In this document: in pieces, positions 30,768 through 39,618 of the stretch
Numbering within the stretch: position 1 is the stretch's first letter
Layout: every line of letters begins with the position of its first letter
Assembly (NCBI RefSeq): GCF_003111605.1
Contig: NZ_MZGU01000006.1
Location: forward strand, 1-64,000
Source: Methanobrevibacter woesei
GTDB lineage: Archaea > Methanobacteriota > Methanobacteria > Methanobacteriales > Methanobacteriaceae
Direction: 5' to 3'
Length of the DNA stretch: 64,000 nucleotides
Translations under genes and position numbers: made by a program
The notes under the pieces: generated by a model
Database searches by the model: none
Told to the model about the DNA's origin: nothing
Seen by the model: only the letters and a program-made list of their open reading frames with translations

Positions 30768-31409
30768 ATGATATCAGAATTAGAAAGTAAAATGATTCCA
30801 AAAGGAAGAATAGATTTAATTGGACTTGGAAGATTAGGTATTAGAACAGGACTTAACCTTATTGAAGTCCATAGAGGAGGACCCTCTCAAATAGCTGTTT
30901 TTGATGGACAGAAAATTTCAGGTTCAGATATTATATTTACACTGCTTGGTGCAAAAAATGAAGAATATAAAACTGATTTCTTTAAAAAACTATGCACTCA
31001 TGATAAAAGTTATAGAGAAATTATAAGTATTCCAGAATATGTAAATGAAAATAATCTTGATTTTGTAAAAGGAGATGTTGTTGTTATTGAAATAGCTGGT
31101 GGAAATACAATACCTACAGCAGCCAATATTATTAAACATGTTCACAGTTATGGTGGAAAAACAATTAGTACTGCAGGAATCTTTGGTATGGGGGATGAAA
31201 AAATAGAAATTAAAGACATTTCTGAATTTGATGATACAAATCCTGCTGTTGAAGAACTTAGAAAAGAAGGAATTACTGAAAACCATCTTGTAATAACAAC
31301 TGGAAAATTTATAAGAGATATGGAGCCTGTAACACCTTATACTCTTGATGAAGTAGCTAAAGAAGTTACAAAAACATCTTTAAAATTACTTATTGATATT
31401 TATGATTAA
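30768..31409 (+). CDS. hcgE: FeGP cofactor biosynthesis adenylyltransferase HcgE
   Basis: This 213-residue member of the E1/MoeB/ThiF superfamily has a nucleotide-binding Rossmann motif (DLIGLGRLGIRTGLNL). HcgE adenylates the carboxyl group of guanylylpyridinol to activate it. It is shorter than true E1 enzymes and lacks their zinc CXXC pairs. The ribosome site GGAGAT precedes the ATG. Its end overlaps the hcgF start by 8 bp. Confidence 0.9.
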   Translation: MISELESKMIPKGRIDLIGLGRLGIRTGLNLIEVHRGGPSQIAVFDGQKISGSDIIFTLLGAKNEEYKTDFFKKLCTHDKSYREIISIPEYVNENNLDFVKGDVVVIEIAGGNTIPTAANIIKHVHSYGGKTISTAGIFGMGDEKIEIKDISEFDDTNPAVEELRKEGITENHLVITTGKFIRDMEPVTPYTLDEVAKEVTKTSLKLLIDIYD

Positions 31410-31962
31410 AATAGCAACTGCTGAATGTTTTACTCACGGAAAAATAGGTAATGAATTACATGCCCTTGGACAAAGTTATGAAGGAAAATTCGGCTGTGAA
31501 TATATAAAAAATCCTGAAAAATATGGTGGATTTAACTACAGTGAAATTTCAGTTACCTGCAGCCTATTTATTCCAACTATTGATGCTGTAAAAACTATTT
31601 TAAGAGTTCCAAACCCTCCAGAACCAAAAGAGCTTATTAAAGGAATTAAAGTTTATGATGAATATGGAGATAAAGAAGTTTCCAAAGTAATGGCCAAAGC
31701 TGTTAAAAAATTAACTAATTGTGATATAGCTATTGGAACAACTGCAGGCATTGGACGTGGAGGAATATCTGTAGTTACCGATGAACTGGAAATAACAACC
31801 ACAACTAACATTAATGCAGACTTACGTGAAAATAATAGTTTTGATTTACTTAAACGTCAAGAAAGCGGCATAAAAAAAGCTATTGAAATAATATTACTAC
31901 TTTTAAATAACGATTTTAAGAAATTAGAATCTATTGAAAATATTGAAATTATTAAAAAATAG
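31402..31962 (+). CDS. hcgF: FeGP cofactor biosynthesis thioesterification protein HcgF
   Basis: HcgF takes the activated guanylylpyridinol carboxylate as a thioester. The protein begins MIKIATAECFTHGKIG, which puts a Cys at position 9, the residue I recall as the thioester nucleophile. The start at 31402 (overlapping the hcgE stop) is chosen for this reason over an in-frame start at 31393. Conserved EFGCEYIKNPEKYGGF-like and GTTAGIGRGGIS segments are present. The product is 186 residues and the gene ends the cluster. Confidence 0.9.
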   Translation: MIKIATAECFTHGKIGNELHALGQSYEGKFGCEYIKNPEKYGGFNYSEISVTCSLFIPTIDAVKTILRVPNPPEPKELIKGIKVYDEYGDKEVSKVMAKAVKKLTNCDIAIGTTAGIGRGGISVVTDELEITTTTNINADLRENNSFDLLKRQESGIKKAIEIILLLLNNDFKKLESIENIEIIKK

Positions 31963-32016
31963 CTATAAAAAGTAATCTAAAATTAATAAGAAATAGCTAA
32001 AAATAGATAAAATTAG

Positions 32017-32089
32017 AGCCTTAGGGGGGATTCGAACCCCCGACTTCTACCTTACCAAGGTAGCGCTCTACCAGCTGAGCCACTAAGGC
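32017..32089 (-). tRNA. tRNA-Thr (anticodon GGT)
   Basis: The minus strand gives a full cloverleaf. Acceptor GCCTTAG pairs with CTAAGGC, the D arm is GGCTCAGCTGGTAGAGC, the anticodon stem is CTACC/GGTAG with loop TTGGTAA (anticodon GGT), and the T arm is GGGGGTTCGAATCCCCC. The discriminator is T, as in other archaeal Thr tRNAs. CCA is not encoded. It lies 39 bp after tRNA-Leu. Confidence 0.97.
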
Positions 32090-32128
32090 AAAAAAAATCG
32101 GATTTTACAGAAAAAAATTACAAAATAG

Positions 32129-32212
<84 letters not shown>

Positions 32213-32242
32213 TATATACAACAATATACTATTGTGTCATTC

Positions 32243-32253
32243 TACTATATAAA
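32243..32253 (-). promoter_or_regulatory. TATA box of the tRNA-Leu/Thr unit
   Basis: The minus strand reads ATTTATATAG, centred about 38 nt upstream of the tRNA-Leu 5' end. This is the usual distance for a short tRNA leader. Confidence 0.6.
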
Positions 32254-32380
32254 TGTATCGTTTTTCTATCATCTAAAAAGAAAAATTGAAAAACTCAATA
32301 TTATACTATTTATCAAAAAACTATATAAATATTGATATTATTAAATAAAAATAATATAATAATTTTTAAAGGAAATAAAT

Positions 32381-32554
32381 ATGATAAAAATTGATTACGA
32401 GGAATGTGCCGTCTGTGAACAATGTTTAGAAATGTGTCCAGAAGAAGCGATTATTAAAAAAGCATTCAAAGTAGAAATTACTGAAGACAAATGCACTTTT
32501 TGTTATAATTGTTTAGACTGCTGTCCAGTTGGTGCAATATATGAAGAAGATTAA
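32381..32554 (+). CDS. 2[4Fe-4S] ferredoxin (57 residues)
   Basis: This small ferredoxin begins MIKIDYEECAVCEQC. The first cluster group is C9, C12, C15 and C19 (followed by Pro); the second is C38, C41, C44 and C48 (followed by Pro). A TTTAAAGGA ribosome site lies 7 nt before the ATG. A TATA-like TATATAAATATTG lies near 32323-32336. It probably serves as a soluble electron carrier; the partner cannot be named. It lies 15 bp before the next gene. Confidence 0.9.
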   Translation: MIKIDYEECAVCEQCLEMCPEEAIIKKAFKVEITEDKCTFCYNCLDCCPVGAIYEED

Positions 32555-32569
32555 ATTACAGGTATTATT

Positions 32570-33361
32570 ATGAAAAAGCCAGGATTTTTAAAAAAATTTA
32601 CAATTATTGATTATCTAATAATAATAGTTGTTATAGTTGCAATCATATTTGCAGTAGTAGAAATTAGTTCACCTAATCAAAGTGAAGATGAAAGTTCTTC
32701 CTATGATTCATCAACCTTTAACAAGGTTGTAGAAAATTATTTAAAATATTATCTTACTGGAAATATAGTTACAACAACTGTTGAAGGTATTAATGCAAGC
32801 AATAACGAACCAGTTTCTTTAAATGGAAATATCATATGGATGGATGATAATTCCGGAAATAACCTTAAGGTACTTGTTGAGTCTAATGGAAATGAATATC
32901 TCTTAGGAGAATATCAGGACATCCCTAATGCAGATATATATTTAAATAGAATGACACTTACTGTAGATGGAAGCATTTACCCTAATTTAACTGAAGTAAT
33001 GATTAGTCCAATGAATGTAACTTCTTTAAGCCAGTTAACAGATTCACTTGGAAATAAAACCAATTATGAAATATCCACAACAGTAACTGTTGATTCAATA
33101 GACAGTTCCAGTTTCCAAGAAGCAGAAAATGCACTTTACAGTGACAACCATAGGATTTCAATTAAATCAACAAATACTGGTTTAAATGAACAGTTAAAAA
33201 TAATAAGGGCTACTTCAGATGAAATAAATTTAGTTAGTGGAATTCTTGGAAATATTGATGGAACTAGCGATGAAATAACCATTAGAATTTATAACTGCAC
33301 TAATCAGGACTTAGAAAACATTGAAAACAACTTTAATGTTCTTAATGTTAAAACCTTTTAA
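32570..33361 (+). CDS. membrane-anchored exported protein, DUF4330-like
   Basis: The 263-residue protein has one N-terminal helix (YLIIIVVIVAIIFAVV, residues 15-30) after a basic start (KKPGFLKKFTIIDYL), as in DUF4330 proteins. The outside part is beta-rich, with sequons (NVTS, NKTN, NCTN) that suit archaeal N-glycosylation. No catalytic motif is seen. It lies 13 bp before the polymerase-like gene and the two probably act together at the cell surface. Confidence 0.55.
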   Translation: MKKPGFLKKFTIIDYLIIIVVIVAIIFAVVEISSPNQSEDESSSYDSSTFNKVVENYLKYYLTGNIVTTTVEGINASNNEPVSLNGNIIWMDDNSGNNLKVLVESNGNEYLLGEYQDIPNADIYLNRMTLTVDGSIYPNLTEVMISPMNVTSLSQLTDSLGNKTNYEISTTVTVDSIDSSSFQEAENALYSDNHRISIKSTNTGLNEQLKIIRATSDEINLVSGILGNIDGTSDEITIRIYNCTNQDLENIENNFNVLNVKTF

Positions 33362-33374
33362 TGTTGTGTAAAAA

Positions 33375-34664
33375 ATGAGCTATATCTACACTAAATTAAC
33401 CCATATAATAAATAGAATATCTGATGAATTCCACAGATCTCTAATATTTAGAGTAATCTTTTCAATACTTAGTTTTATTGAAAATCAATGGGTCAATAGC
33501 TATTTTAAAAAACTATATCCTGGTGAAAACTTTTTAGGATTTGTTAAAAAGAATAAAATCCTAAATACCTATATTTTCTCACCTTTAATTGTTTTAGTTA
33601 TTTTTGCAGCATTCTTATTGTTATCACTAACACCTGTCAGCGACAGTCTAGTTATGACTATAATTATTGCATTTATTGCCTTTTTTATTGGTGCCGTTAT
33701 AGTTCCAAAATTTCTATTAAATAAAGAATTTGAAAAACCCTTAATTGATTTCAATGAAAAAGATATTTATTCCATTGGTTTTTGTTTAATACTTGTAGCA
33801 ATTGTATTTTTCTTCATAAGTGTTGCTTCTGTTGGTGGAATTCCAATATTACAGCCATCAATAAGATATTTATTAATACCTGCATTTACCATGCCAGTAT
33901 TTTTAATAATCCCTGGAGTTTGTATACTAGCTGGAGTTTATCTTAAATACTATCAAGATGGAAAAATAACAAGATCACAGGCAAGATTTAGATTGCTTTT
34001 ATTAACAGCAATCAGTTGTGGATTCTTATTAGCTTTAGGTTATAGAACTCCATTACTTGCAGTTCTTCTAATTATGATTATTATTGGATATTATGGAAAC
34101 CTCCTATCAATGTGGGAAGTTGTTGCTGGAGCCATTTTAGGAGTTTGTGCAATTATTGGAATTGGATACTTCAGATCTGTTGAGGAATATACAGTAACTA
34201 CCGCAACAAATCCTTTTTACACTTTACAGTCAAGAGCAGACTTTACTTTACATGTACTTGACCATTTAAATTTAATTGGAGGTTTAACTGGTGCAACACA
34301 TGGAGAAATGTTAGCCAGTTCAATACCGGGAAGTGAATTAGGGCCTAGAATGCTTGTTGGAAAATTAATCGCATGGAGAACTGAAGTTACAGTTACACCA
34401 ACTTTAATCGGACAGATGGTTGCTGATTTTGGAAAAATAGGAGTAGCTATTGAGATGTTAATCCTTGGATCAACTTTAGGAATTGGATTTAAAATAATGA
34501 GAAAAACTAAAAATTATTTTTATATTTCATTATACAGCTTAGTTTTAACCTACACCATTTTAGGTGTTGAAACAGGAATTTTAGATATTCAAGTTCTTGT
34601 TTACTTTATTGCAGCTATTTTCATATATTTAGTTTATATTTTTAGAGCACATTATGCTAAATAG
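33375..34664 (+). CDS. oligosaccharide repeat unit polymerase-like membrane protein
   Basis: This 429-residue protein has about ten to twelve membrane segments. A conserved-looking loop (RSVEEYTVTTATNPFYTLQSRADFTLHVLDHLN) is followed by PGSELGPRMLVGKLIAWR, which resembles the O-antigen/Wzy-like repeat unit polymerases found in archaea (TIGR04370 type). It may polymerise cell-surface glycan, such as precursors of pseudomurein-associated polysaccharide. No glycosyltransferases are beside it, so the role is inferred only from topology and motif. Confidence 0.6.
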   Translation: MSYIYTKLTHIINRISDEFHRSLIFRVIFSILSFIENQWVNSYFKKLYPGENFLGFVKKNKILNTYIFSPLIVLVIFAAFLLLSLTPVSDSLVMTIIIAFIAFFIGAVIVPKFLLNKEFEKPLIDFNEKDIYSIGFCLILVAIVFFFISVASVGGIPILQPSIRYLLIPAFTMPVFLIIPGVCILAGVYLKYYQDGKITRSQARFRLLLLTAISCGFLLALGYRTPLLAVLLIMIIIGYYGNLLSMWEVVAGAILGVCAIIGIGYFRSVEEYTVTTATNPFYTLQSRADFTLHVLDHLNLIGGLTGATHGEMLASSIPGSELGPRMLVGKLIAWRTEVTVTPTLIGQMVADFGKIGVAIEMLILGSTLGIGFKIMRKTKNYFYISLYSLVLTYTILGVETGILDIQVLVYFIAAIFIYLVYIFRAHYAK

Positions 34665-34923
34665 CTGTTATTATTTTTACTTTTTTAAAATTTTAGTAAA
34701 AATCTATTTTTTAATTTCTGCATTTACATATACTATTTGAAAAATGATAATTTCTCAACTGAAATAAATTAAATTACAATTAGCTTCCAATATTAAAAAA
34801 ATAAAAATCAATCATCAAGTTTTACAATAGCTAATTTAATAATAAACAATAGCAAACCGTATGAAAATTTTAAAGTTAAAAAAAAGTAATCAATGTTAGT
34901 AAAATAGCTAGCAATAAAAAGAA

Positions 34924-35121
34924 TTAATGGCTAGCTTTTTTTGAGTTAAATTTATCTTTTAATTTTTTAATGAATGCAAATTCTTCTTCAAAATCTAAAG
35001 AATTGGCATATCCACAATTAGGACAGTGCACTGTGTTTGAACAGTGCTTTCCACAGTTTGCACATCCTCCATTTGGGACTTTTGTTTCATCAAATTTAAA
35101 TCCACACATCCTACATTCCAT
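34924..35121 (-). CDS. small zinc-ribbon protein
   Basis: The 65-residue protein has three CXXC-type knuckles (CRMCGFKF, CANCGKHC, CPNCGYAN) and a charged C-terminal tail (FAFIKKLKDKFNSKK). It probably binds one or two zinc or iron ions like a rubredoxin or zinc ribbon. The start has GGTGATTTT before the ATG. It is downstream of feoA in the same direction (78 bp gap), so it may belong to the iron group. Confidence 0.7.
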   Translation of the reverse strand: MECRMCGFKFDETKVPNGGCANCGKHCSNTVHCPNCGYANSLDFEEEFAFIKKLKDKFNSKKASH

Positions 35122-35199
35122 AAAATCACCATAAAATAGCCTAGATATATGTAAAAATTAAATTAAAATAATAAAAAAAAGAGGATGAAAATAAAAGAA

Positions 35200-35433
35200 T
35201 TATTGGACTTCAATATTTTTTGCTTCTTCTTTACGAAGGCAAACTGAATAACCTTTTATTCTAAGTTTTACTGGATCTCCCAAAGGTGCAACTCTTTCTA
35301 CTTTAATTTTAGAACCTTTAACAAATCCCATACCTAAAAGATGTCTTCTTAATTCAAGATCCCCACCTTCATGATAAGTTTTTAAAGTTACTTCTTCACC
35401 AGGTGCAACATCATTTAAAGTTCTTGTAATCAT
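35200..35433 (-). CDS. feoA: ferrous iron transport protein FeoA
   Basis: This 77-residue SH3-like protein matches FeoA (ELRRHLLGMGFVKGSKIKVERVAPLGDPVKLRIKGYSVCLRKEEAKNI). It assists FeoB in Fe2+ uptake. GGAGGT lies 5 nt upstream of the ATG. It has its own promoter with DtxR-type boxes and is downstream of feoB, so it is a separate transcript. Confidence 0.95.
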   Translation of the reverse strand: MITRTLNDVAPGEEVTLKTYHEGGDLELRRHLLGMGFVKGSKIKVERVAPLGDPVKLRIKGYSVCLRKEEAKNIEVQ

Positions 35434-35447
35434 AGTATACCTCCATT

Positions 35448-35545
35448 TTTAGGTTTACCTAAATTGAAGTTTTTTAGGTACTCCCAAACTTAACTAAATA
35501 ATAATATGGAAGTCCTAATATATAAAACTTTAGGTAAACAAAAAA
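35448..35545 (-). promoter_or_regulatory. feoA promoter with three DtxR/IdeR-type boxes
   Basis: The minus-strand TATA box TTTATATA is at 35519-35526. A perfect 7-2-7 palindrome TTTAGGTTTACCTAAA lies at 35448-35463, in the leader. A degenerate copy (TTTAGGTACTCCCAAA) is at 35473-35488. A half-site (TTTAGGTAAAC) starts at 35530, just upstream of the TATA. The consensus TTAGGTNNNCCTAA fits metal-dependent DtxR/IdeR/MDR-type repressors. Confidence 0.75.
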
Positions 35546-35611
35546 AATATTTTATTATAAAAAATTCTTACAAAATCAATTTACAATTTATATTATAATA
35601 AGAAAAAAAGA

Positions 35612-35640
35612 TTATTTAGAAGGAAGTTTACCTTCTAAAT
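35612..35640 (-). terminator. bidirectional hairpin terminator after feoB unit
   Basis: ATTTAGAAGG (35614-35623) and CCTTCTAAAT (35631-35640) form a perfect 10-bp stem with a 7-nt loop. T runs follow on both strands (TCTTTTTTTC on minus, CTTTTTT on plus). It ends the feoB transcript and overlaps the last codons of the 26-codon ORF. Confidence 0.7.
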
Positions 35641-35692
35641 CTTTTTTATCTTTAGGTATTTTAATACCTCTTATTCCGCTTTTACTTCTCAT
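35612..35692 (-). CDS. 26-residue basic ORF behind feoB
   Basis: A short frame encodes MRSKSGIRGIKIPKDKKDLE then GKLPSK. AGGAG lies exactly 7 nt before its ATG, and it starts 11 nt after the feoB stop. It holds 9 Lys/Arg and no Cys or membrane segment, so it is not the known FeoB-associated Cys-rich protein. Its last codons lie in the terminator stem. It may be a small Feo accessory peptide, analogous in place to FeoC, or a chance frame. Conservation is the only test. Confidence 0.4.
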   Translation of the reverse strand: MRSKSGIRGIKIPKDKKDLEGKLPSK

Positions 35693-35702
35693 AGATTAAC
35701 TC

Positions 35703-37718
35703 CTATGTGAAACCTAATGCCAAACCGCCCCAGTAAACAATTAATGAAACAACATATGCAGTTACCAAGGTAACGGCTGCCATAGTTAATGGCCATTTCC
35801 AACCATTAGTTTCTGATTTGATTGTACCAAGGGCTGCAAAACATGGTATGTATAACAATACAAAGACCATAAATGAGAATGCAGATAATGGGGTGAACAA
35901 CTCATGAACAGCACCTTCTATACCGGCACCTTCCTCGGCTACTCCGAATAGGGAACTGAATGTTCCTACAACCACCTCCTTAGCAACAATACCGAATATT
36001 AATGCTACGGCAGGTTGCCATTCTCCAAATCCAAGTGGAGCAAATATTGGTGCTATTGCAGTACCGATTTGACCAATTGCACTTTCCTGAGATCCATATT
36101 CAACACCGAATGGTACACTACTTAATACCCATATGATAATTGAAGCAGCTAATATAATAGTACCTGCTTTTCTAATAAATCCTTTGGATTTTTCCCAAGT
36201 GTGTAAAAGAACACCTTTAAGTGATGGAACTTTATATGTTGGAAGCTCCATAACAAATGGAGAAGATAATCCTTTAAACATTGTTCTTTTAAGTATAGCT
36301 GCAACAATAATAGCTACAATAATACCTAACAAGTAGATTGCAAATAACATTTCTCCTTGATATGCAGAGAAGAATGCTGAAATAAATAATGCATATACTG
36401 GCAATCTAGCAGTACAAGACATAAATGGAACAAGTAACATTGATAATAAACGGTCAGATTCATGTTCCATTGTCCTTGTTGCCATAACCGCTGGAACACC
36501 ACAACCGAATCCTAATATAAGTGGAATAAATGCTTTACCGTGGAGACCTACAAACTTATGCATGATCTTATCCATAACAAAAGCAGCTCTTGCAAGATAA
36601 CCACTATCTTCAAGAATACTGATTGCTAAAAACATCAATACAATTTGTGGCAAGAACACAAGTACTCCACCTACACCACCAATGATACCATCAACTAAAA
36701 AGGATCCGAGAATTGATTCGCCAGTAATTGCCAAAATTGAATCACCAAGCCATGCAAATCCTCCATCAATAAGATCCATAAATGGTGTGGCCACATTAAC
36801 TACAACTTGGAATAAAATATACATTATAACTAAAAATATAGGGAATCCTAAAATTCTGTTAGTTACAATATTATCAATTTTATCTGTTAAAGTTGGTTTT
36901 TCAACAGCAGGTTTTTGTACAGTTTCTTTAATAAGGCCATCAATGTATGCATACCTTGCATTTGCAATTACTTCTTCAGGCACTTCTCCATATATATCCT
37001 GAAGGTGTTTTGAAACTGCATTCACCTTATCCATAATTTTATTACCACTACTTGAATTTTTTACTTTTTCAAGTACAATTTCATCATTTTCAAGTAATTT
37101 AACAGCTGTCCAGAAAGAAGAAACATCATTCAAAGAATTATCCTTTTCTATTAAAACTCTTATTTCTTCTACATGTTCTTTTAATTCATCTCCATAAGCT
37201 AATTTTACACTAGTATCCTTAGGCTTGCTAGCTTGTTTTTTAACAGTGCTTAATAATTCATCAAAGCCTGTTTTATCTTTAGCACTTATTTCAATGACAG
37301 GAAAACCAAGCAATTCACTCATTGCTTTAATATCAATAATATGTCCCTTTTTTTGAGCGAAATCATTCATATTTAGCGCCATTACTAAATTAGCACCCAA
37401 TTCCATCATTTGAACTGTTAAATATAAATTACGCTCTAAATTAGCAGCATCTACAACATTAACTATTACATCAGAGTCCCCATCAATAATGAAATCCCTA
37501 GAAACGATTTCTTCAATTGAATGAGCACTTAATGCATAATTACCAGGCAAATCAACAACATCAAAACGAACATCATTATAATCAAAATGACCTTCTGCCC
37601 TTTCAACAGTTTTACCGGGCCAATTTCCTACATGCTGATGCATACCTGTTAATTGATTGAATACTGTAGTTTTACCGACATTTGGGTTTCCCGCTAATCC
37701 TACAATACAATTCTTCAT
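35703..37718 (-). CDS. feoB: ferrous iron transporter FeoB
   Basis: This 671-residue membrane GTPase has G1 GNPNVGKT (residues 10-17), G3 DLPGNYAL, G4 NMND, a helical GDI-like linker and a C-terminal membrane domain. The two gate motifs are [24 protein letters not shown] and [15 protein letters not shown]. It imports Fe2+. The start has GGAGACTGTTTA upstream. The promoter region carries DtxR-type boxes. FeoA is encoded separately downstream. Confidence 0.97.
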   Translation of the reverse strand: MKNCIVGLAGNPNVGKTTVFNQLTGMHQHVGNWPGKTVERAEGHFDYNDVRFDVVDLPGNYALSAHSIEEIVSRDFIIDGDSDVIVNVVDAANLERNLYLTVQMMELGANLVMALNMNDFAQKKGHIIDIKAMSELLGFPVIEISAKDKTGFDELLSTVKKQASKPKDTSVKLAYGDELKEHVEEIRVLIEKDNSLNDVSSFWTAVKLLENDEIVLEKVKNSSSGNKIMDKVNAVSKHLQDIYGEVPEEVIANARYAYIDGLIKETVQKPAVEKPTLTDKIDNIVTNRILGFPIFLVIMYILFQVVVNVATPFMDLIDGGFAWLGDSILAITGESILGSFLVDGIIGGVGGVLVFLPQIVLMFLAISILEDSGYLARAAFVMDKIMHKFVGLHGKAFIPLILGFGCGVPAVMATRTMEHESDRLLSMLLVPFMSCTARLPVYALFISAFFSAYQGEMLFAIYLLGIIVAIIVAAILKRTMFKGLSSPFVMELPTYKVPSLKGVLLHTWEKSKGFIRKAGTIILAASIIIWVLSSVPFGVEYGSQESAIGQIGTAIAPIFAPLGFGEWQPAVALIFGIVAKEVVVGTFSSLFGVAEEGAGIEGAVHELFTPLSAFSFMVFVLLYIPCFAALGTIKSETNGWKWPLTMAAVTLVTAYVVSLIVYWGGLALGFT

Positions 37719-37813
37719 TAAACAGTCTCCATAAATTTTTTTAAAATTTATTCACACAATAATTAACCATAACATATGGTTATTGATAAACGTTCATGAA
37801 CACCCATCTAAAA

Positions 37814-37880
37814 ATTAGGTGAACCTAAACATATACTAAAATTTATTTTTATGATATATAAAGGTTTAGGTATTCCTAAA
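37814..37880 (-). promoter_or_regulatory. feoB promoter with two DtxR/IdeR-type boxes
   Basis: The minus-strand TATA box TTTATATA lies at 37855-37862. A palindrome TTTAGGTATTCCTAAA (37865-37880) sits 2 bp upstream of it, over the BRE. A second, ATTAGGTGAACCTAAA (37814-37829), lies at the predicted transcription start. Binding at either would block initiation. The leader to the feoB ATG is about 110 nt. Confidence 0.75.
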
Positions 37881-37957
37881 TAATAACAAAAAGTTACTTA
37901 AATTGTCAACATTTTGCACCAAAAGATCTAACACTCATGAAAAAAATTGTGTAAAAA

Positions 37958-37993
37958 TTTAGGCATACCTAAAAAAATAGAAACCTTTATATA
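37958..37993 (+). promoter_or_regulatory. DtxR-type box and TATA of candidate RNA 1
   Basis: The palindrome TTTAGGCATACCTAAA (37958-37973) is followed exactly 12 bp later by TATA box TTTATATA (37986-37993) on the plus strand, pointing away from feoB. The same arrangement, to the base, occurs at 45034-45069 on the minus strand. Unlike in feoB, the box is upstream of the TATA and BRE and leaves room for TFB, so the regulator could repress or activate. Confidence 0.65.
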
Positions 37994-38011
37994 CTACTCC
38001 CAACAATGTTA

Positions 38012-38243
38012 TACATGGTGATGAAATTTAGGAATACCAAAATTTCTAATACATTGCCTTGTTATATTATTGGTCAAAAAATATAATCTCCAAAGTACAA
38101 GTTTAATATTAAATTAGCTTTTTCACAATTTTCTAATTTAATATTAATTGAAACACGTGGGTCCATATTAACCCATATTTTTCCTAAAAAAAGTCGGTGT
38201 TTAAATCGAAGCTCACTTTTAAACACCATATTATCTCTTTTTT
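38012..38243 (+). ncRNA. candidate iron-regulated small RNA, copy 1
   Basis: The transcript would start near 38012-38015, about 25 nt after the TATA box, and end at the T6 run 38238-38243. The 5' part contains GATGAAATTTAGG (38020-38032), identical in copy 2. A perfect 15-bp hairpin follows (38103-38117 with 38133-38147). The terminal hairpin is GGTGTTTAAA/TTTAAACACC (38196-38205, 38218-38227). A small GGGT/ACCC stem lies between. No frame longer than 23 codons begins near the 5' end and it is not kept in copy 2, so RNA is the better reading. The box upstream suggests iron control. Confidence 0.55.
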
Positions 38244-38361
38244 ATAATTTTTCTATTACTTAAGAACAACTTTTTAAAATAGCTTAAATTTAATAAATAG
38301 AATCAAAATTAATATTTTTACTTAAACAAGAATTATATTTCTATTAAATTAATTAATAGCT

Positions 38362-39618
38362 ATGTTTGAGTTAGTTATTGCATGTTTATTAGGCATTGGT
38401 ATTGGAACAATAACTGGAATGACTCCAGGAATACATGTAAATACTGCAGGAGCAATCTTATTTGCAGTTTCAACAATTCTTTTATCTTTTGTAAGCCCAG
38501 AATTTCTTTGCGTTCTAATGGTTTCAATGTCTATAGCTCATGCACTTCTAGAATTTATACCATCAATGCTTTTAGGCGTTCCAGAAGAAGGAACTGCACT
38601 TTCAGTCCTTCCAGGACATAAAATGGTTTTAGAAGGAAGATCAAAAGAAGCTATTCGCATAGTATCAATAGGTGGATTTGGAGCAATTATTGTAACAATA
38701 TTACTTCTCCCAATTTTTGCAATTGTTTTACCACCCACCTATGAATTATTAAAACCAGTGACATGGATTTTACTTTTAATTGCATCAATTTACTTAATTT
38801 ATAAAGTTACAAGCACTCTAAAAGGATTTCTATGGTCTCTTTTACTTTTTATCCTATCAGGAATTTTAGGCTGGATTATATTCCAAGCCCCATTATCTTC
38901 AGGCATTTCATTGATGTGTGTATTTTCAGGATTATTTGGAATTAGCACTATCCTATTTAGTCTAAATGATAATTCAACAATACCCCATCAGAATAAATTT
39001 TATGACTTAGACATTGATAATGCCAAAATTAAAAGCATAATAACTGGTGGAACAACAGGTGCTATCTTAGGTTTCCTACCGGGATTTGGACCAGCTCAAG
39101 GAAGTGTTATTGCTCAATCTGCAAGTGGACAGTCAAATAATGATGATGAAAACACAACTAATTTTTTATTGGCAATTTCTGGATTAAATACATCCGACTG
39201 TTTATTTTCTTTAATTGCAATTTATCTTATTGGAAATCCCAGAAGCGGAATAGCGGTTTATATGTCTTATTTAATATCTGAATTTAACCTGTCTCATTTA
39301 ATTGTCTTTATTTTTGCTTCTTTAATAGCTGTTTCACTATCATTAGCTTTATGTCTAAAATTAGGAGATTCATTTTCAAAATTAATGAGTGGCATAGACT
39401 ATAGAAAGTTATCTATAGCAGTGATTATCTTACAAGTTATACTGCTCTACATTTTTGGCCTATACTATCAAGCCCCACTTCCATACCTAACCTTAATGTT
39501 AGTAACTTCCGCAGCTATGGGACTTTTACCTCACTACTTGGATGTGGGCAAGTCTCATTTGATGGGTGTTTTAATAATTCCAGCCATCATAATTTACATG
39601 CAAATGTTTCAAAGTTAA
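38362..39618 (+). CDS. TctA-family (COG1784) membrane transporter
   Basis: This 418-residue protein has about ten to eleven membrane segments. The two family loops are GTITGMTPGIHVNTAGAIL at the N terminus and GAILGFLPGFGPAQGSVIAQS in the middle, typical of the archaeal branch of the TctA tricarboxylate transporter family (COG1784). No TctB or TctC partner is nearby, so substrate and energy coupling are unknown. It starts about 118 bp after the candidate RNA terminator. The stop overlaps that of the next, convergent gene by 4 bp. Confidence 0.75.
   Translation: MFELVIACLLGIGIGTITGMTPGIHVNTAGAILFAVSTILLSFVSPEFLCVLMVSMSIAHALLEFIPSMLLGVPEEGTALSVLPGHKMVLEGRSKEAIRIVSIGGFGAIIVTILLLPIFAIVLPPTYELLKPVTWILLLIASIYLIYKVTSTLKGFLWSLLLFILSGILGWIIFQAPLSSGISLMCVFSGLFGISTILFSLNDNSTIPHQNKFYDLDIDNAKIKSIITGGTTGAILGFLPGFGPAQGSVIAQSASGQSNNDDENTTNFLLAISGLNTSDCLFSLIAIYLIGNPRSGIAVYMSYLISEFNLSHLIVFIFASLIAVSLSLALCLKLGDSFSKLMSGIDYRKLSIAVIILQVILLYIFGLYYQAPLPYLTLMLVTSAAMGLLPHYLDVGKSHLMGVLIIPAIIIYMQMFQS

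Noticed and set aside
38027-38042. TTTAGGAATACCAAAA as another DtxR box
   Set aside because: It is part of the leader that is identical in copy 2 up to TTTAGG and then diverges (CATGACTAAAA), so it is better explained as conserved RNA leader. A weak secondary box cannot be excluded.
38015-38086. A 23-codon frame (MVMKFRNTK...) at the 5' end of candidate RNA 1
   Set aside because: Copy 2 keeps the DNA of the first codons but the frame stops after seven residues, so the nucleotide sequence and not the peptide is conserved.
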